Below are positions 56,277 through 64,000 of a stretch of 64,000 nt of DNA, one piece after another. The stretch comes from Bacteroides ovatus (GTDB lineage: Bacteria > Bacteroidota > Bacteroidia > Bacteroidales > Bacteroidaceae), in contig NZ_CP012938.1 in the NCBI RefSeq assembly GCF_001314995.1, forward strand, positions 4,030,001-4,094,000. Direction: 5' to 3'. The stretch's first letter is position 1. Every line of letters starts with the position of its first letter. Below the pieces are notes generated by a model that saw only the letters and a program-made list of their open reading frames with translations, had not been told where the DNA came from and searched no databases. Position numbers and translations under genes: made by a program.

Positions 56277-56382
56277 TTCACATAATCTTTCGGCAATATC
56301 CCGAACTGCTTCTGAAAGCAACGGGCAAAGTACGAAGGATTATTGAATCCTACAATGAAACAAACCTCATTGATCCGGTATT
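56277..56382 (-). repeat. 106-bp direct repeat, copy A (fragment of HTCS 3' end)
   Basis: Identical over 106 bp to 57829-57934. On the minus strand it encodes the HTCS AraC-domain end (YRINEVCFIVGFNNPSYF through ILPKDYVK) and runs on in frame through KGNIIREVHILKHS to a stop inside the palindrome array. It looks like the displaced original 3' end of the HTCS gene. Confidence 0.88.
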
Positions 56383-56443
56383 TACGCCAAGTGTTATCTG
56401 CAAAACGTTCTTTATAAAGAACACTCTTTTCAGATTAAAGGAC

Positions 56444-56505
56444 TTGTTTACCTAACTATGTTTCGGTAAAATGATTATTTACAGGAAACATAATTAGGTA
56501 AACAA
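56444..56505. repeat. 21-bp inverted repeat before the ATPase gene
   Basis: A 21-base left arm (56444-56464, containing GTTTACCTAACTATG) and right arm (56485-56505, containing CATAATTAGGTAAAC) match with one mismatch. It ends 12 bases before the -7 box of the ATPase gene, a good position for an autoregulatory operator. Confidence 0.7.
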
Positions 56506-56516
56506 AATAAAGTTCT

Positions 56517-56524
56517 TATATTTG
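56517..56524 (+). promoter_or_regulatory. -7 box of the ATPase gene
   Basis: TATATTTG matches TAnnTTTG, 36 bases before the ATG at 56560. The -33 region would overlap the right arm of the inverted repeat. Confidence 0.55.
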
Positions 56525-56559
56525 CATGAATTGAAGGTTATTAAAAAACTGATTTTGGT

Positions 56560-57837
56560 ATGGAAAAGACCCTGATACGCCAGAATGCCCAATGGAATGG
56601 CAAAATGTTTGATCACTTGTGTCCGAGAGACATCATGGACAATCTTTTGAAAAAGAAAACGATGCGTCATGTTCAGATACTGACCGGTGTACGTCGTTGT
56701 GGCAAATCTACTGTCTTCAAACTATTAATTAATGACCTGTTGCAATCAGGAGTGAGCGGTAAGTCGATTCTTGTACTTAATTTGGATGATCCGCAGTTCA
56801 TTCCATTTTGGGATGATTCCTCCAAATTATTCGGCGTGATTGAAAATGCAGAACGTCTGACGGGAGAGAAAGTGAAATTCCTGTTTTTGGATGAAGTACA
56901 ACATTTATGTGATTGGGAGATATTCATAAAGAGTGCTTATGACACTGAGATATTTGAAAAGATATATATTACGGGGTCTAACTCGCAATTGTTACAGAAC
57001 CGTTTTTCCGCCTTGTTGTCCGGTCGTTATTTCGAGAATGAAGTGCGTCCGTTTTCTGTTCGGGAAGTTTTTCGTTCGCAAGGAATAACGACTTTGCTTG
57101 ATTGTTATACCCAAACACCGAAAGTTCTGCGTATCATGGACAATGTCCTTTCTACAGGTTGTTTTCCTGAAATCGTATTGGGTGATGCTGATGAGGACAT
57201 CAAACAGGAATTATTGAAAAGCTATTTCGAATCCATTGTGCAGAAGGATTGCATCGTTTATAGTGGCATACGTGACACCCATTTGTTCTTTCGTCTGGTC
57301 AGTTACTTGATGCAGAATATGGGGAGTCGTTTTTCTATACCGGCTGTGGGTAAGGCACTGAAAAGCAATGAAAATACAGTTGCGTCCTATCTCAACTTTT
57401 TGTGTGACAGTTATATTTGCGTCGATGTACGTAACTTTTCTTATTCTTTGAAAGAGACTTCCCGTTCCCAGCATAAGTGTTATTTCATTGACAATGGCTT
57501 GGTTTCAGCCAATGTCTTTCGTTATTCTCCGCAAAGTGGTAGTGCCTTGGAGAATCTTGTTTATAATGAGCTGAGAAATAAAGGGTATATGAATATTTCA
57601 TTCGACAATAGTAAGACGGAATGTGATTTTTTGGCGTATAAAAACGGGAAAGCTTATGGCTTTCAGGTTTGCTATGAACTGAATGACATGAACCTGAAAC
57701 GTGAACTGTACGGATTCGAACTGGAAAATGTGATGCTCGAAAAGAAGACCCTGCTTACTTACAACCAGAAGGAAACTTATGGGGATATTGAAGTTGTTCC
57801 CTTTTGGGAATGGGTTATGTCACCACCTTTCACATAA
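56560..57837 (+). CDS. AAA-family ATPase with DUF4143 domain
   Basis: A 425-residue cytoplasmic protein of the AAA_14/DUF4143 family. Walker A is TGVRRCGKSTVFKLL (about residues 42-56), Walker B FLFLDEVQHL, sensor ITGSNSQLL, followed by the family hallmark LLSGRYFENEVRPFSVREV. The C-terminal DUF4143 part ends with LENLVYNELRNKGY and ECDFLAYKNGKAYGFQVCYE, a degenerate nuclease-like pattern. Function of these multicopy gut-bacterial ATPases is unknown. Its stop codon (57835-57837) lies inside copy B of the 106-bp repeat, and its last 61 bases are antisense to the end of the HTCS gene. The gene, its operator and promoter appear as a self-contained insert. Confidence 0.87.
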   Translation: MEKTLIRQNAQWNGKMFDHLCPRDIMDNLLKKKTMRHVQILTGVRRCGKSTVFKLLINDLLQSGVSGKSILVLNLDDPQFIPFWDDSSKLFGVIENAERLTGEKVKFLFLDEVQHLCDWEIFIKSAYDTEIFEKIYITGSNSQLLQNRFSALLSGRYFENEVRPFSVREVFRSQGITTLLDCYTQTPKVLRIMDNVLSTGCFPEIVLGDADEDIKQELLKSYFESIVQKDCIVYSGIRDTHLFFRLVSYLMQNMGSRFSIPAVGKALKSNENTVASYLNFLCDSYICVDVRNFSYSLKETSRSQHKCYFIDNGLVSANVFRYSPQSGSALENLVYNELRNKGYMNISFDNSKTECDFLAYKNGKAYGFQVCYELNDMNLKRELYGFELENVMLEKKTLLTYNQKETYGDIEVVPFWEWVMSPPFT

Positions 57838-60800
57838 TCTTTCGGCAATATCCCGAACTGCTTCTGAAAGCAACGGGCAAAGTACGAAGGATTATTGAAT
57901 CCTACAATGAAACAAACCTCATTGATCCGGTATTCTCCTTCACGCAGCAGTTCTCCGGCTGTTTTGAGCCGTATCAACCGGATATAATCATTGGGTGGCA
58001 TTCCGGTCAGCCCTTTCAATTTGCGCTGTAAGTTGGAACGGCTGATAGCCATCTCCTCTGCCATCTTATCGATGGTAAATTCTTCATTGGTGAAATTGCG
58101 GGTAATGATTTCATTGATCGTGTTCAGCCATTTCACGTCTGTTTTGTTCATTAATGTCTGGTCGTATGACATATTCGGAACAGTTGTAAAGTGGTTGAAC
58201 AGCATGCGCCGGTTTTCCAGCAGATTATTGATGGTGGCTTTCATGTGACTTAGCGAGAAAGGCTTTTCTATATAAGCGTCCGCGCCATAGTCAAGACCCG
58301 CAATTTTTGAATCGATGCTGTCGAGTGCCGAAAGCAGGATAAACGGGATATGGCAAAGCATATTGTCGGAACGGATGGACTTTAATAATTCGAATCCGTC
58401 CATGTGAGGCATGACGATGTCGCTGATAATAAGATCTACTGTTGTTGTCTCCAGACATTCCAAGGCTTCCTTGCCATTGGCGGCTGTATGGATGGTATAG
58501 GTATTTCCCAGATTCTTAGCCAGAAACTCCAGCATATCCGTCGTGTCTTCCACTACCAGAAGAGAGTAACCGGCGGGTTCGCCTTCTTCTTCCAAAGCGG
58601 GAACCTTGTCGGGCATGGAAGTAATGGAGGGGCTGACAGAGATGCTTTTCTCCAAATACGGAATTTCCACACATACCTCGCACCCTTCCGTATAGCTGGG
58701 ATTGATATAAACCTTTCCTTTATGCTTTTCCACCAACAATTTGACGAGACTCAATCCGATTCCTACTCCCGAACCGTTGTTTCCTGTGTTTCCCACTTGA
58801 TAAAACGGTTCGAAAACCTTGCTGCATTCCTCTTGCGGAATACCCGGACCGTCGTCGCGTACACACAAGGAGAGCGTACGCCCTTCTGCAGACAGATGTT
58901 CGTCCAAAATCACCATAATGCGGGTGCGGGCATATTTCATGGCATTCGTCAGCAGGTTGCTGACAATTTTAGTCAGCGCCTCCTGGTCTACATTATATTG
59001 CAGATGTTCTTTCGGCAGGGAGACACTGAAAGAGATTCCGGTCAGGGAGATGGCACGGAAACGGTCGATGATGTCCTCTATCATCCGGTTGATATCCACT
59101 TCATGGAATGAAAGCGTATAACCTTCCTTGTCCACTTTTCGGAAGTCGAGCAATTGTTTGATAAGCTCCATCAGCCGGTTGGTATTCTTTTGTATCACAG
59201 ACAGGTTGCTTTCCACTTCACTGTTCCATTCATGTGTTTCCAAAATCGCTTCCAGCGGAGCTTTGATAAGACTAACCGGAGTCTTGATTTCATGTGCCAC
59301 TTGGGTGAAGAATGTAATTTTCGACTGGAACAATTCCTGATTCTTGATTTGTTCCATCTCTTTCATCTTTCTTGCTTTCACAGCCTGCTGTTTACGCAAA
59401 TAAAGCTGTATCAGGAAATATGCGAGGCCACACGCTATTAGTAAATAGAAAATCTTGGCATAAATGGTCTTCCAGGGTGGAGGAAGAATTTCAATATGCA
59501 GGCAACAGTCGTCATTGCTCCAATATTCATCGTTGTTACTGGCTTTCACACGGAAAGTATATTCACCTGGAGGCAGGTTGAGAAAAGATACGTTATGTTT
59601 ATCCGTATATATCCATTCTTTGTGAATACCGTCCAGTTTGTAGGCATATAAATTCTTGCTGGGAGCCACATAACTAAGACTTTCGAATGCGATGTCGAAC
59701 GATACTACCTGATAAGGAATCGTTACTTGTCCGCTAAGAGCAGGTATACGCTTGCTAAGGCTTACTTTGTCGTCGGGGCTGTGCATATATACCGCCGAGA
59801 TAGACGCCGTAGGTCTTACCTTATTAATCGATAATTTGAACGGATAGAAACTATTGAACCCGTTCACTCCACCGAAATAGAATTTCCCGTCACTGGCTTG
59901 CAGGGAAGAGCGGAAATTGAACTGGTTGCTTTGTAATCCGTCCTCGATGGTATAGAGCTGTGCCCGTTTGTTCTGCGGCTCATACCGGATCAGTCCCCTA
60001 TTGGAAGAAAGCCAATAGTTACCCGATTGGTCGTCCAGTATGCCATAGATGATATTGTTTGGCAGATTCTCTTTGGTAGAGAAGTTTTCAAAACGGTCCT
60101 CCTGATAGTGATAACGGCAGATACCACCGCCTTCGGTACAGAACCATAGATGCTGCTTATGATCGATATACACACGGATTACCCAGTTGCTACAAGGAGA
60201 ATCAGGATTTACTGGGTCGTTGCGATAGTTGTGCAATTTACCGGTTTGGCGGTTGTAACGCCAAATGCCGTCCCTTTTGCTTGCCAGCCACATGTCCCCA
60301 TGTTGGTCTTCAACCATATCGTAGATAAAGATATGGCTTAAAGGTTCCAATGTCCGGAAAGAGTCACTTTCCGGGTCATACCGGCAGAATCCGGAAAGCG
60401 TTCCCAGATAAATGCTGCCATCCTTCGTTTGATAAATGGAGTAGATATGATCGTTAGGAATTGAATGTGGGTTTGCGCGGTTATGGCGATAGTTTTTCAT
60501 TTTTCCCGTTTGAATATCCAGGATATATAATCCACGGGAGAAACTGCCAATCCACAATTTCCCTTCATTGTACAACAGTGCATGGATATTGTGATAACCG
60601 ATATTAGGGTTATTGCTTCTCAACAGATGGTTTTTAAACTTCTTCGTGCGGGGATCAAAGAGGTTCAGTCCCCCGTCTTCGGTGGCAATCCAAATGTTGC
60701 CGTTGGGATCTTCGCAGAATTGGCTGATTACATTTCCCGAAAGAGAATTTTCCGTACCATTGGGATAATACCACTCGATATCCTTATGCTTGGGAGACAG

Positions 60801-61787
60801 GTAACTCACTCCACTGAAATAAGTCCCGATCCAAATTCCCCCCTCCCTATCTTGATAACAGGCATAGATACTTTCTTTATTTTGTTCGTCGTCGGTAGGC
60901 AGACATTCTCCTGTCGTGGTGTTGAATGTATAAAGTCCGTCGTCGGAGCCGAGATAGAAAGAGTTGGCCGTCCGTTGAAACAAGGTGCGGATGCGTGGAA
61001 TGGTAAGCGTGTCCCCTTCTCCGAAATAATAGCGGAATTGTCCCGTTTCCTTATTGAACCGTGCCAGTCCTCCGTACCATGTGCCCGCCCATAATACTCC
61101 CTGCGAACTTTCCATCAAAGAGATAATCTCGTTGCAGGCAGGACGTCCGAAAGAAGTGTCCTCGGATATATACCCTGTGAAGTTGTCCGTGCGTTGGTTG
61201 TATTTCGCCAAACCATTCCGGGTACCTATCCAGATAGTTCCGAACGAGTCGTTGTAGATCACCCACACGTGATTGTCCGGCAATGAATGGGGATCGGAAA
61301 GAGAATGTAGATACTGCTTCAACGTACCTTTTTTCTCGTTGTAGACAAACAGTCCGTTGGTTGTTCCGATCCATAACTGCCTGTCATTGTCGTATGCCAT
61401 TCCGAAGACACTGTTGACTGTCACTCCGTCTTCCGTCTGTGTATCGAATACGGAGAATTTCTCCTCCCGCGAATCGAATAAATACAGTTTTTCCGTACTG
61501 GCCACCCAAATCTGATTGTTATCCTGATGGCGGCAGATCGTTACTATATTCATATAACTGTTTCCACCGTTTTCTGACGAATGTCCGTAGTTGGTGAACT
61601 CGATACCGTTGAAACGATTCAATCCGTCCTGTGTTGCAAACCACATATATCCGATGCTATCCTGAAGGATGCTTCGGACACAATTGCCCGATAACCCCGA
61701 TCTAACGTCATATTTCTTGTAGATATTGGCGAAGACCAGAGAAACGGATGCAAGCAGTATACCTATGAATAAGATGAATCGTTTCAT
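57777..61787 (-). CDS. Hybrid two-component system sensor/regulator (HTCS)
   Basis: A 1336-residue one-protein two-component regulator. Signal peptide to about 20; about 14 Reg_prop repeats of a double beta-propeller (for example GLSGNCVRSILQDSIGYMWF) to about 690; Y_Y_Y domain (LPPGEYTFRVKASNND); membrane helix near 780-800; histidine kinase with H-box VAHEIKTPVSL (about 832), N-box VSNLLTNAMKYA and GVGIGLSLVKLL; receiver with VVEDTTDML, phospho-acceptor Asp in ISDIVMPHMDG and Lys in YIEKPFS; and C-terminal AraC HTH (FTIDKMAEEMAISRSNLQRK, CFIVGFNNPSYFARCFQKQF). It senses oligosaccharide in the periplasm and activates PUL genes such as the esterase and SusC to its right. Its last 16 or so residues (GGDITHSQKGTTSISP) come from the inserted ATPase segment. 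Confidence 0.95.
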   Translation of the reverse strand: MKRFILFIGILLASVSLVFANIYKKYDVRSGLSGNCVRSILQDSIGYMWFATQDGLNRFNGIEFTNYGHSSENGGNSYMNIVTICRHQDNNQIWVASTEKLYLFDSREEKFSVFDTQTEDGVTVNSVFGMAYDNDRQLWIGTTNGLFVYNEKKGTLKQYLHSLSDPHSLPDNHVWVIYNDSFGTIWIGTRNGLAKYNQRTDNFTGYISEDTSFGRPACNEIISLMESSQGVLWAGTWYGGLARFNKETGQFRYYFGEGDTLTIPRIRTLFQRTANSFYLGSDDGLYTFNTTTGECLPTDDEQNKESIYACYQDREGGIWIGTYFSGVSYLSPKHKDIEWYYPNGTENSLSGNVISQFCEDPNGNIWIATEDGGLNLFDPRTKKFKNHLLRSNNPNIGYHNIHALLYNEGKLWIGSFSRGLYILDIQTGKMKNYRHNRANPHSIPNDHIYSIYQTKDGSIYLGTLSGFCRYDPESDSFRTLEPLSHIFIYDMVEDQHGDMWLASKRDGIWRYNRQTGKLHNYRNDPVNPDSPCSNWVIRVYIDHKQHLWFCTEGGGICRYHYQEDRFENFSTKENLPNNIIYGILDDQSGNYWLSSNRGLIRYEPQNKRAQLYTIEDGLQSNQFNFRSSLQASDGKFYFGGVNGFNSFYPFKLSINKVRPTASISAVYMHSPDDKVSLSKRIPALSGQVTIPYQVVSFDIAFESLSYVAPSKNLYAYKLDGIHKEWIYTDKHNVSFLNLPPGEYTFRVKASNNDEYWSNDDCCLHIEILPPPWKTIYAKIFYLLIACGLAYFLIQLYLRKQQAVKARKMKEMEQIKNQELFQSKITFFTQVAHEIKTPVSLIKAPLEAILETHEWNSEVESNLSVIQKNTNRLMELIKQLLDFRKVDKEGYTLSFHEVDINRMIEDIIDRFRAISLTGISFSVSLPKEHLQYNVDQEALTKIVSNLLTNAMKYARTRIMVILDEHLSAEGRTLSLCVRDDGPGIPQEECSKVFEPFYQVGNTGNNGSGVGIGLSLVKLLVEKHKGKVYINPSYTEGCEVCVEIPYLEKSISVSPSITSMPDKVPALEEEGEPAGYSLLVVEDTTDMLEFLAKNLGNTYTIHTAANGKEALECLETTTVDLIISDIVMPHMDGFELLKSIRSDNMLCHIPFILLSALDSIDSKIAGLDYGADAYIEKPFSLSHMKATINNLLENRRMLFNHFTTVPNMSYDQTLMNKTDVKWLNTINEIITRNFTNEEFTIDKMAEEMAISRSNLQRKLKGLTGMPPNDYIRLIRLKTAGELLREGEYRINEVCFIVGFNNPSYFARCFQKQFGILPKDYVKGGDITHSQKGTTSISP
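57829..57934 (-). repeat. 106-bp direct repeat, copy B (within the HTCS gene)
   Basis: Identical to copy A at 56277-56382, 1552 bp upstream. It covers the second helix-turn-helix region of the HTCS AraC domain and contains the stop codon of the ATPase gene on the other strand. Confidence 0.88.
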
Positions 61788-61810
61788 AATTTCCTTTCTT
61801 TGTTATTAGG

Positions 61811-61931
61811 TTCGGTTTAATTCAATTCAATTCTGTCCAGCTTAATTCTGTTCCGTTCTGTTTTTCAGTTTAATTTTGTTCCGTTCAGTTTAGTTCTATT
61901 CATTCCGGTTTACTACCGTTTAGTTTTCGTT
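61811..61931. repeat. Degenerate short tandem repeats in the HTCS leader
   Basis: About 120 bp of reiterated GTTTAATTCTGTTCCGTTC-like units. TGTTCCGTTC is exact at 61849-61858 and 61877-61886, and AGTTTA recurs at 61867 and 61887. On the minus strand this is the region just upstream of the HTCS start, giving a purine-rich leader of AACGGAACA and AATTAAAC words. Confidence 0.6.
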
Positions 61932-61971
61932 GGCAGTTATCCGCTCCACAAGCTATGAGAGCCTGTTTTAT

Positions 61972-62096
61972 GGGGGATATATTTCTTGTTTACAAGAGCT
62001 ATATGTGCTGCGTATTGGATCTATATACCCAACACGCAGCACATATATACCCAACAGATTGGATCTATAGCTCCTGTAAACAGGGTAATTACCCCC
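61972..62096. repeat. Nested inverted-repeat element between the esterase and HTCS genes
   Basis: GGGGG (61972-61976) faces CCCCC (62092-62096). Inside, TGTTTACAAGAGCTATA (61987-62003) pairs with TATAGCTCCTGTAAACA (62066-62082) at 16 of 17, and TATGTGCTGCGT (62002-62013) pairs perfectly with ACGCAGCACATA (62034-62045). The unpaired parts contain two direct repeats, ATTGGATCTATA (62014, 62058) and TATATACCCAACA (62022, 62044). It lies 3' of the esterase gene and 5' of the HTCS gene on the minus strand. Confidence 0.8.
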
Positions 62097-62109
62097 TTTG
62101 TAGAAGCCT

Positions 62110-63543
62110 TTATTTCACGTCGTCCCACGTATCTGTGCGGAACGGGAAAGCACTCAATCCGAAAGTATTCCGCAGCGTGATATTTCCCACATAATTACGG
62201 AAAGCATAGCGCACGGCAACCGGTTGGGTTACCTCTTCACTCCACACTTCTACTGTGTTGGTACGTCCTACAATCTTTGCTTTCGCCGGATAGAACTTCT
62301 TGTCCGCTCCCGCAATCTCGAATCCTTCCAGTTCGGAAAAAGTAGGAAACAACCCCTCAGGTGCATTATCAAATGTCACTATAGCCTTTTTGTCCGCATA
62401 GTCCACTTTGGTCATCGTCGGACCGTTGGATGGCAACCGGCGGATACCGTATGTTTTAGTCAATGCAAGTGTAGCTAACCGAAGCCCTACTACATCCTTC
62501 TGTGGCGGATGGATGCAGAATTCATCACCGATATCCGTAGTGGGGACCATGCCCGAATTAGGAATCGTTTTCAGTGCTTCCATCTGTGCTTCACGCAATA
62601 AAGCAGCCCCCGTATTGCTGCTGTTTTCATATTTGTAAGGAGCAATCTGCACATAATAGAAAGGCATATCGGGAGCCTCCCATACATTTCTCCATAGCTG
62701 CACCATGGCAGTCATCATCGGAGCATAGAATTGATAGTTGGATATGTTCGATTCTCCCTGATACCAGAGGAAACCCTTTGCCGTGAAGTTCTTAACAGGC
62801 CATAACATCGAATTGTACAGACATTCCAGACGTTGGTGCACTCCTCTTTTAGGATTTTTGGCAGCTTCAATATTCATACCTTCAACGGTTTTCAATGTCG
62901 GTTCATCCATCCATGCCTCGATCGCCGAACCTCCCCAACTGTTGATAACCAGCCCTACCGGGAGATGGAGACTTTCAGTCAGTTGGCGGGCAAAGAAATA
63001 GGCGGCGGCACTGCAATCAATGGTCGTTTCGGGTGACGATACTTCCCATTTTCTTTTCTCGAAATCCGTGCGGCGCTCTGTATCATTGGTTCTCGGTACG
63101 GTAATAAAACGGATACGGTCACGATAATTTCCCGAGTTCAGTAACGTTTCAAGCGAGTTGTCAATGGGTTGCGCTGCATTTCCCATCATGCGCATTTCCA
63201 TGTTCGACTGTCCGGAGCAGATCCACACCTCCCCTATCAGTATATCCGAGAGAGTGACCGGAGTGCCGTCACTGATAGTAATAGAATAAGGTGTATAACC
63301 CCCTTCGGGAGTGTCTACTTTTACCAGCCAGGCCCCGTCTTTATCCGTAGATGCCTGATAAGTCCGGTTGTTCCACGAAGTGGTGACGGTTACTTTTTTG
63401 CCGTCCGCCCACCCCCATAACTTAACGGAGCTGTTCTGTTGAAGTACCATGTGATCTCCCATCATTGCAGGGAGTTTTACTTTGCCTTGTGCAATCGGCA
63501 GGAATAAAAGTGATAAAATAAGAAGTAGAAAATGTTTTTTCAT
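62110..63543 (-). CDS. Sialate O-acetylesterase-like carbohydrate esterase
   Basis: A 477-residue secreted SGNH-type esterase (SASA/DUF303 family). Signal peptide ends near PIAQG (residue 20). The N-terminal beta region LPAMMGDHMVLQQNSSVKLWGWA and the block GEVWICSGQSNMEM, with the nucleophile Ser in GQSNM, are typical, as are GLVINSWGGSAIEAW, FLWYQGESN and DIGDEFCIHPPQKDVVG (Asp/His of the triad). It removes acetyl groups from sialic acids or from plant polysaccharides. The frame begins at 63591, but ATG 63543 starts the signal peptide, so I use it. Position between the HTCS and a SusC suggests it serves the PUL entering at the right edge. Confidence 0.88.
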   Translation of the reverse strand: MKKHFLLLILSLLFLPIAQGKVKLPAMMGDHMVLQQNSSVKLWGWADGKKVTVTTSWNNRTYQASTDKDGAWLVKVDTPEGGYTPYSITISDGTPVTLSDILIGEVWICSGQSNMEMRMMGNAAQPIDNSLETLLNSGNYRDRIRFITVPRTNDTERRTDFEKRKWEVSSPETTIDCSAAAYFFARQLTESLHLPVGLVINSWGGSAIEAWMDEPTLKTVEGMNIEAAKNPKRGVHQRLECLYNSMLWPVKNFTAKGFLWYQGESNISNYQFYAPMMTAMVQLWRNVWEAPDMPFYYVQIAPYKYENSSNTGAALLREAQMEALKTIPNSGMVPTTDIGDEFCIHPPQKDVVGLRLATLALTKTYGIRRLPSNGPTMTKVDYADKKAIVTFDNAPEGLFPTFSELEGFEIAGADKKFYPAKAKIVGRTNTVEVWSEEVTQPVAVRYAFRNYVGNITLRNTFGLSAFPFRTDTWDDVK

Positions 63544-63588
63544 ACTGTTTTTATTAGATATTCGACGAATAATTATATAGGTATCAGG

Positions 63589-63596
63589 CAAAAATA
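63589..63596 (-). promoter_or_regulatory. -7 box of the esterase gene
   Basis: CAAAAATA reads TATTTTTG on the minus strand, 46 bases before the esterase ATG. It also lies just upstream of the farther in-frame start, which supports the shorter protein. Confidence 0.5.
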
Positions 63597-63810
63597 CAAC
63601 CTATTTTTAAATATGGAATAAAACTAGCTAGTCATTTTCTGATAAAAGCTGGTCGAAATCTTAAAAGCTTGTTTTTCCTTTCCATTCTCCGCCGAATTAT
63701 CTTAATTAGTGGCATCAATCGCCTAAACAGTATTATTAGATTGGCTAAATATCCCATTTCTTTGCACTGTGAGTATTTAACAACCTAATTGTTTCATTAA
63801 ATCTAATCAA

Positions 63811-64000
63811 ATGAAAAAGAAGCATTATTTATTATTTTTATTGGCTTCGCTCTTTTTACTGACAGATGTGGTGTGGGCACAAACATCTGCCACAGTAAGT
63901 GGAGTAGTGATCGATGAGAATGGAGAAACCCTGCCGGGTGTTTCCGTCGTCGAAGTAGGTACAACAAACGGTGTCCTGACAGACCTGAACGGACACTACA
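63811..64000 (+). CDS. SusC-family TonB-dependent transporter (3' truncated by window)
   Basis: The first 63 residues only. ATG at 63811 opens a signal peptide (KKKHYLLFLLASLFLL, cleavage near VVWAQ), followed by the start of the carboxypeptidase-regulatory-like domain: SGVVIDENGETLPGVSVVEV and GVLTDLNGHY. This is the standard N-terminus of SusC transporters without an STN domain. It is divergent from the esterase and HTCS genes and is probably controlled by that HTCS. The rest lies beyond the window. Confidence 0.9.
   Translation, partial: MKKKHYLLFLLASLFLLTDVVWAQTSATVSGVVIDENGETLPGVSVVEVGTTNGVLTDLNGHY

Larger units (their letters stand above)
55994..56559. other. 566-bp repeat-rich region between radical SAM and ATPase genes
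   Basis: No complete gene. In order it holds a terminator (56055-56110), an array of four palindromes (56155-56236), a 106-bp copy of the HTCS 3' end (56277-56382), an inverted repeat (56444-56505) and a -7 box (56517-56524). Confidence 0.75.

Noticed and set aside
56231..56455. Small plus-strand protein gene of 74 codons
   Set aside because: Most of it is the complement of the duplicated HTCS 3' end; the same peptide appears opposite copy B, so it is an antisense shadow.

Overview
The window looks like chromosomal DNA from a gut Bacteroides species (thetaiotaomicron/ovatus-like; species not determinable here). The reasons are three SusC-type TonB-dependent transporters (one cut by the right edge), two SusD lipoproteins, a hybrid two-component system (HTCS) with a Reg_prop sensor, GH92 and GH78 glycosidases, an ECF sigma/FecR/STN-SusC cascade, and many copies of the Bacteroides -7 promoter box TAnnTTTG upstream of genes. 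Gene density is high and gene order is mosaic: housekeeping genes alternate with accessory nutrient-uptake islands. I see no rRNA or tRNA genes, no CRISPR array and no transposase or integrase.

Left part (1-12.5 kb): a truncated MFS exporter, then a membrane TPR regulator facing an operon of fimbrillin-like lipoprotein, SusC, SusD, zinc metallohydrolase lipoprotein and DUF4302 lipoprotein (2900-12433). The operon promoter is preceded by two tandem copies of a bipartite motif at a 67-bp offset, a plausible regulator site. Housekeeping block (12.6-18.3 kb): ychF, a ketopantoate-reductase-like gene, lgt, and convergent mutS, whose true start is probably an internal GTG at 18263. A short promoter-plus-hairpin unit at 18467-18565 looks like a small RNA gene.

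Middle (19-41 kb): a three-gene operon of GH92 alpha-mannosidase, metallophosphoesterase and alkaline phosphatase; a DMT exporter; an AAA/PD-(D/E)XK protein next to a nucleotidyltransferase-HEPN protein; a GC-rich GH78 rhamnosidase; then leuS, yitT, rdgB, an OmpA lipoprotein, nadA, a TrmH methyltransferase, a DUF4294 protein and a helix-hairpin-helix outer-membrane protein.

Right part (41.4-64 kb): an ECF sigma factor, FecR anti-sigma factor and STN-containing SusC open a second uptake operon (SusC, SusD, DUF4843, PKD-like lipoprotein, metzincin-like protease, and a paralogue of that protease that has lost every zinc histidine). A GGGTAACC-N16-CGT element before SusC looks like an ECF promoter. 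After a radical SAM gene comes the most unusual stretch: four 16-bp palindromes at an exact 22-bp period, then an ATPase gene bounded by a perfect 106-bp direct repeat of the 3' end of the neighbouring HTCS gene. The HTCS, a sialate O-acetylesterase-like enzyme and the start of a third SusC form the edge of a polysaccharide utilisation locus that continues beyond the window.

All family assignments come from reading the translated sequence and from general knowledge of these families. No database search was run.
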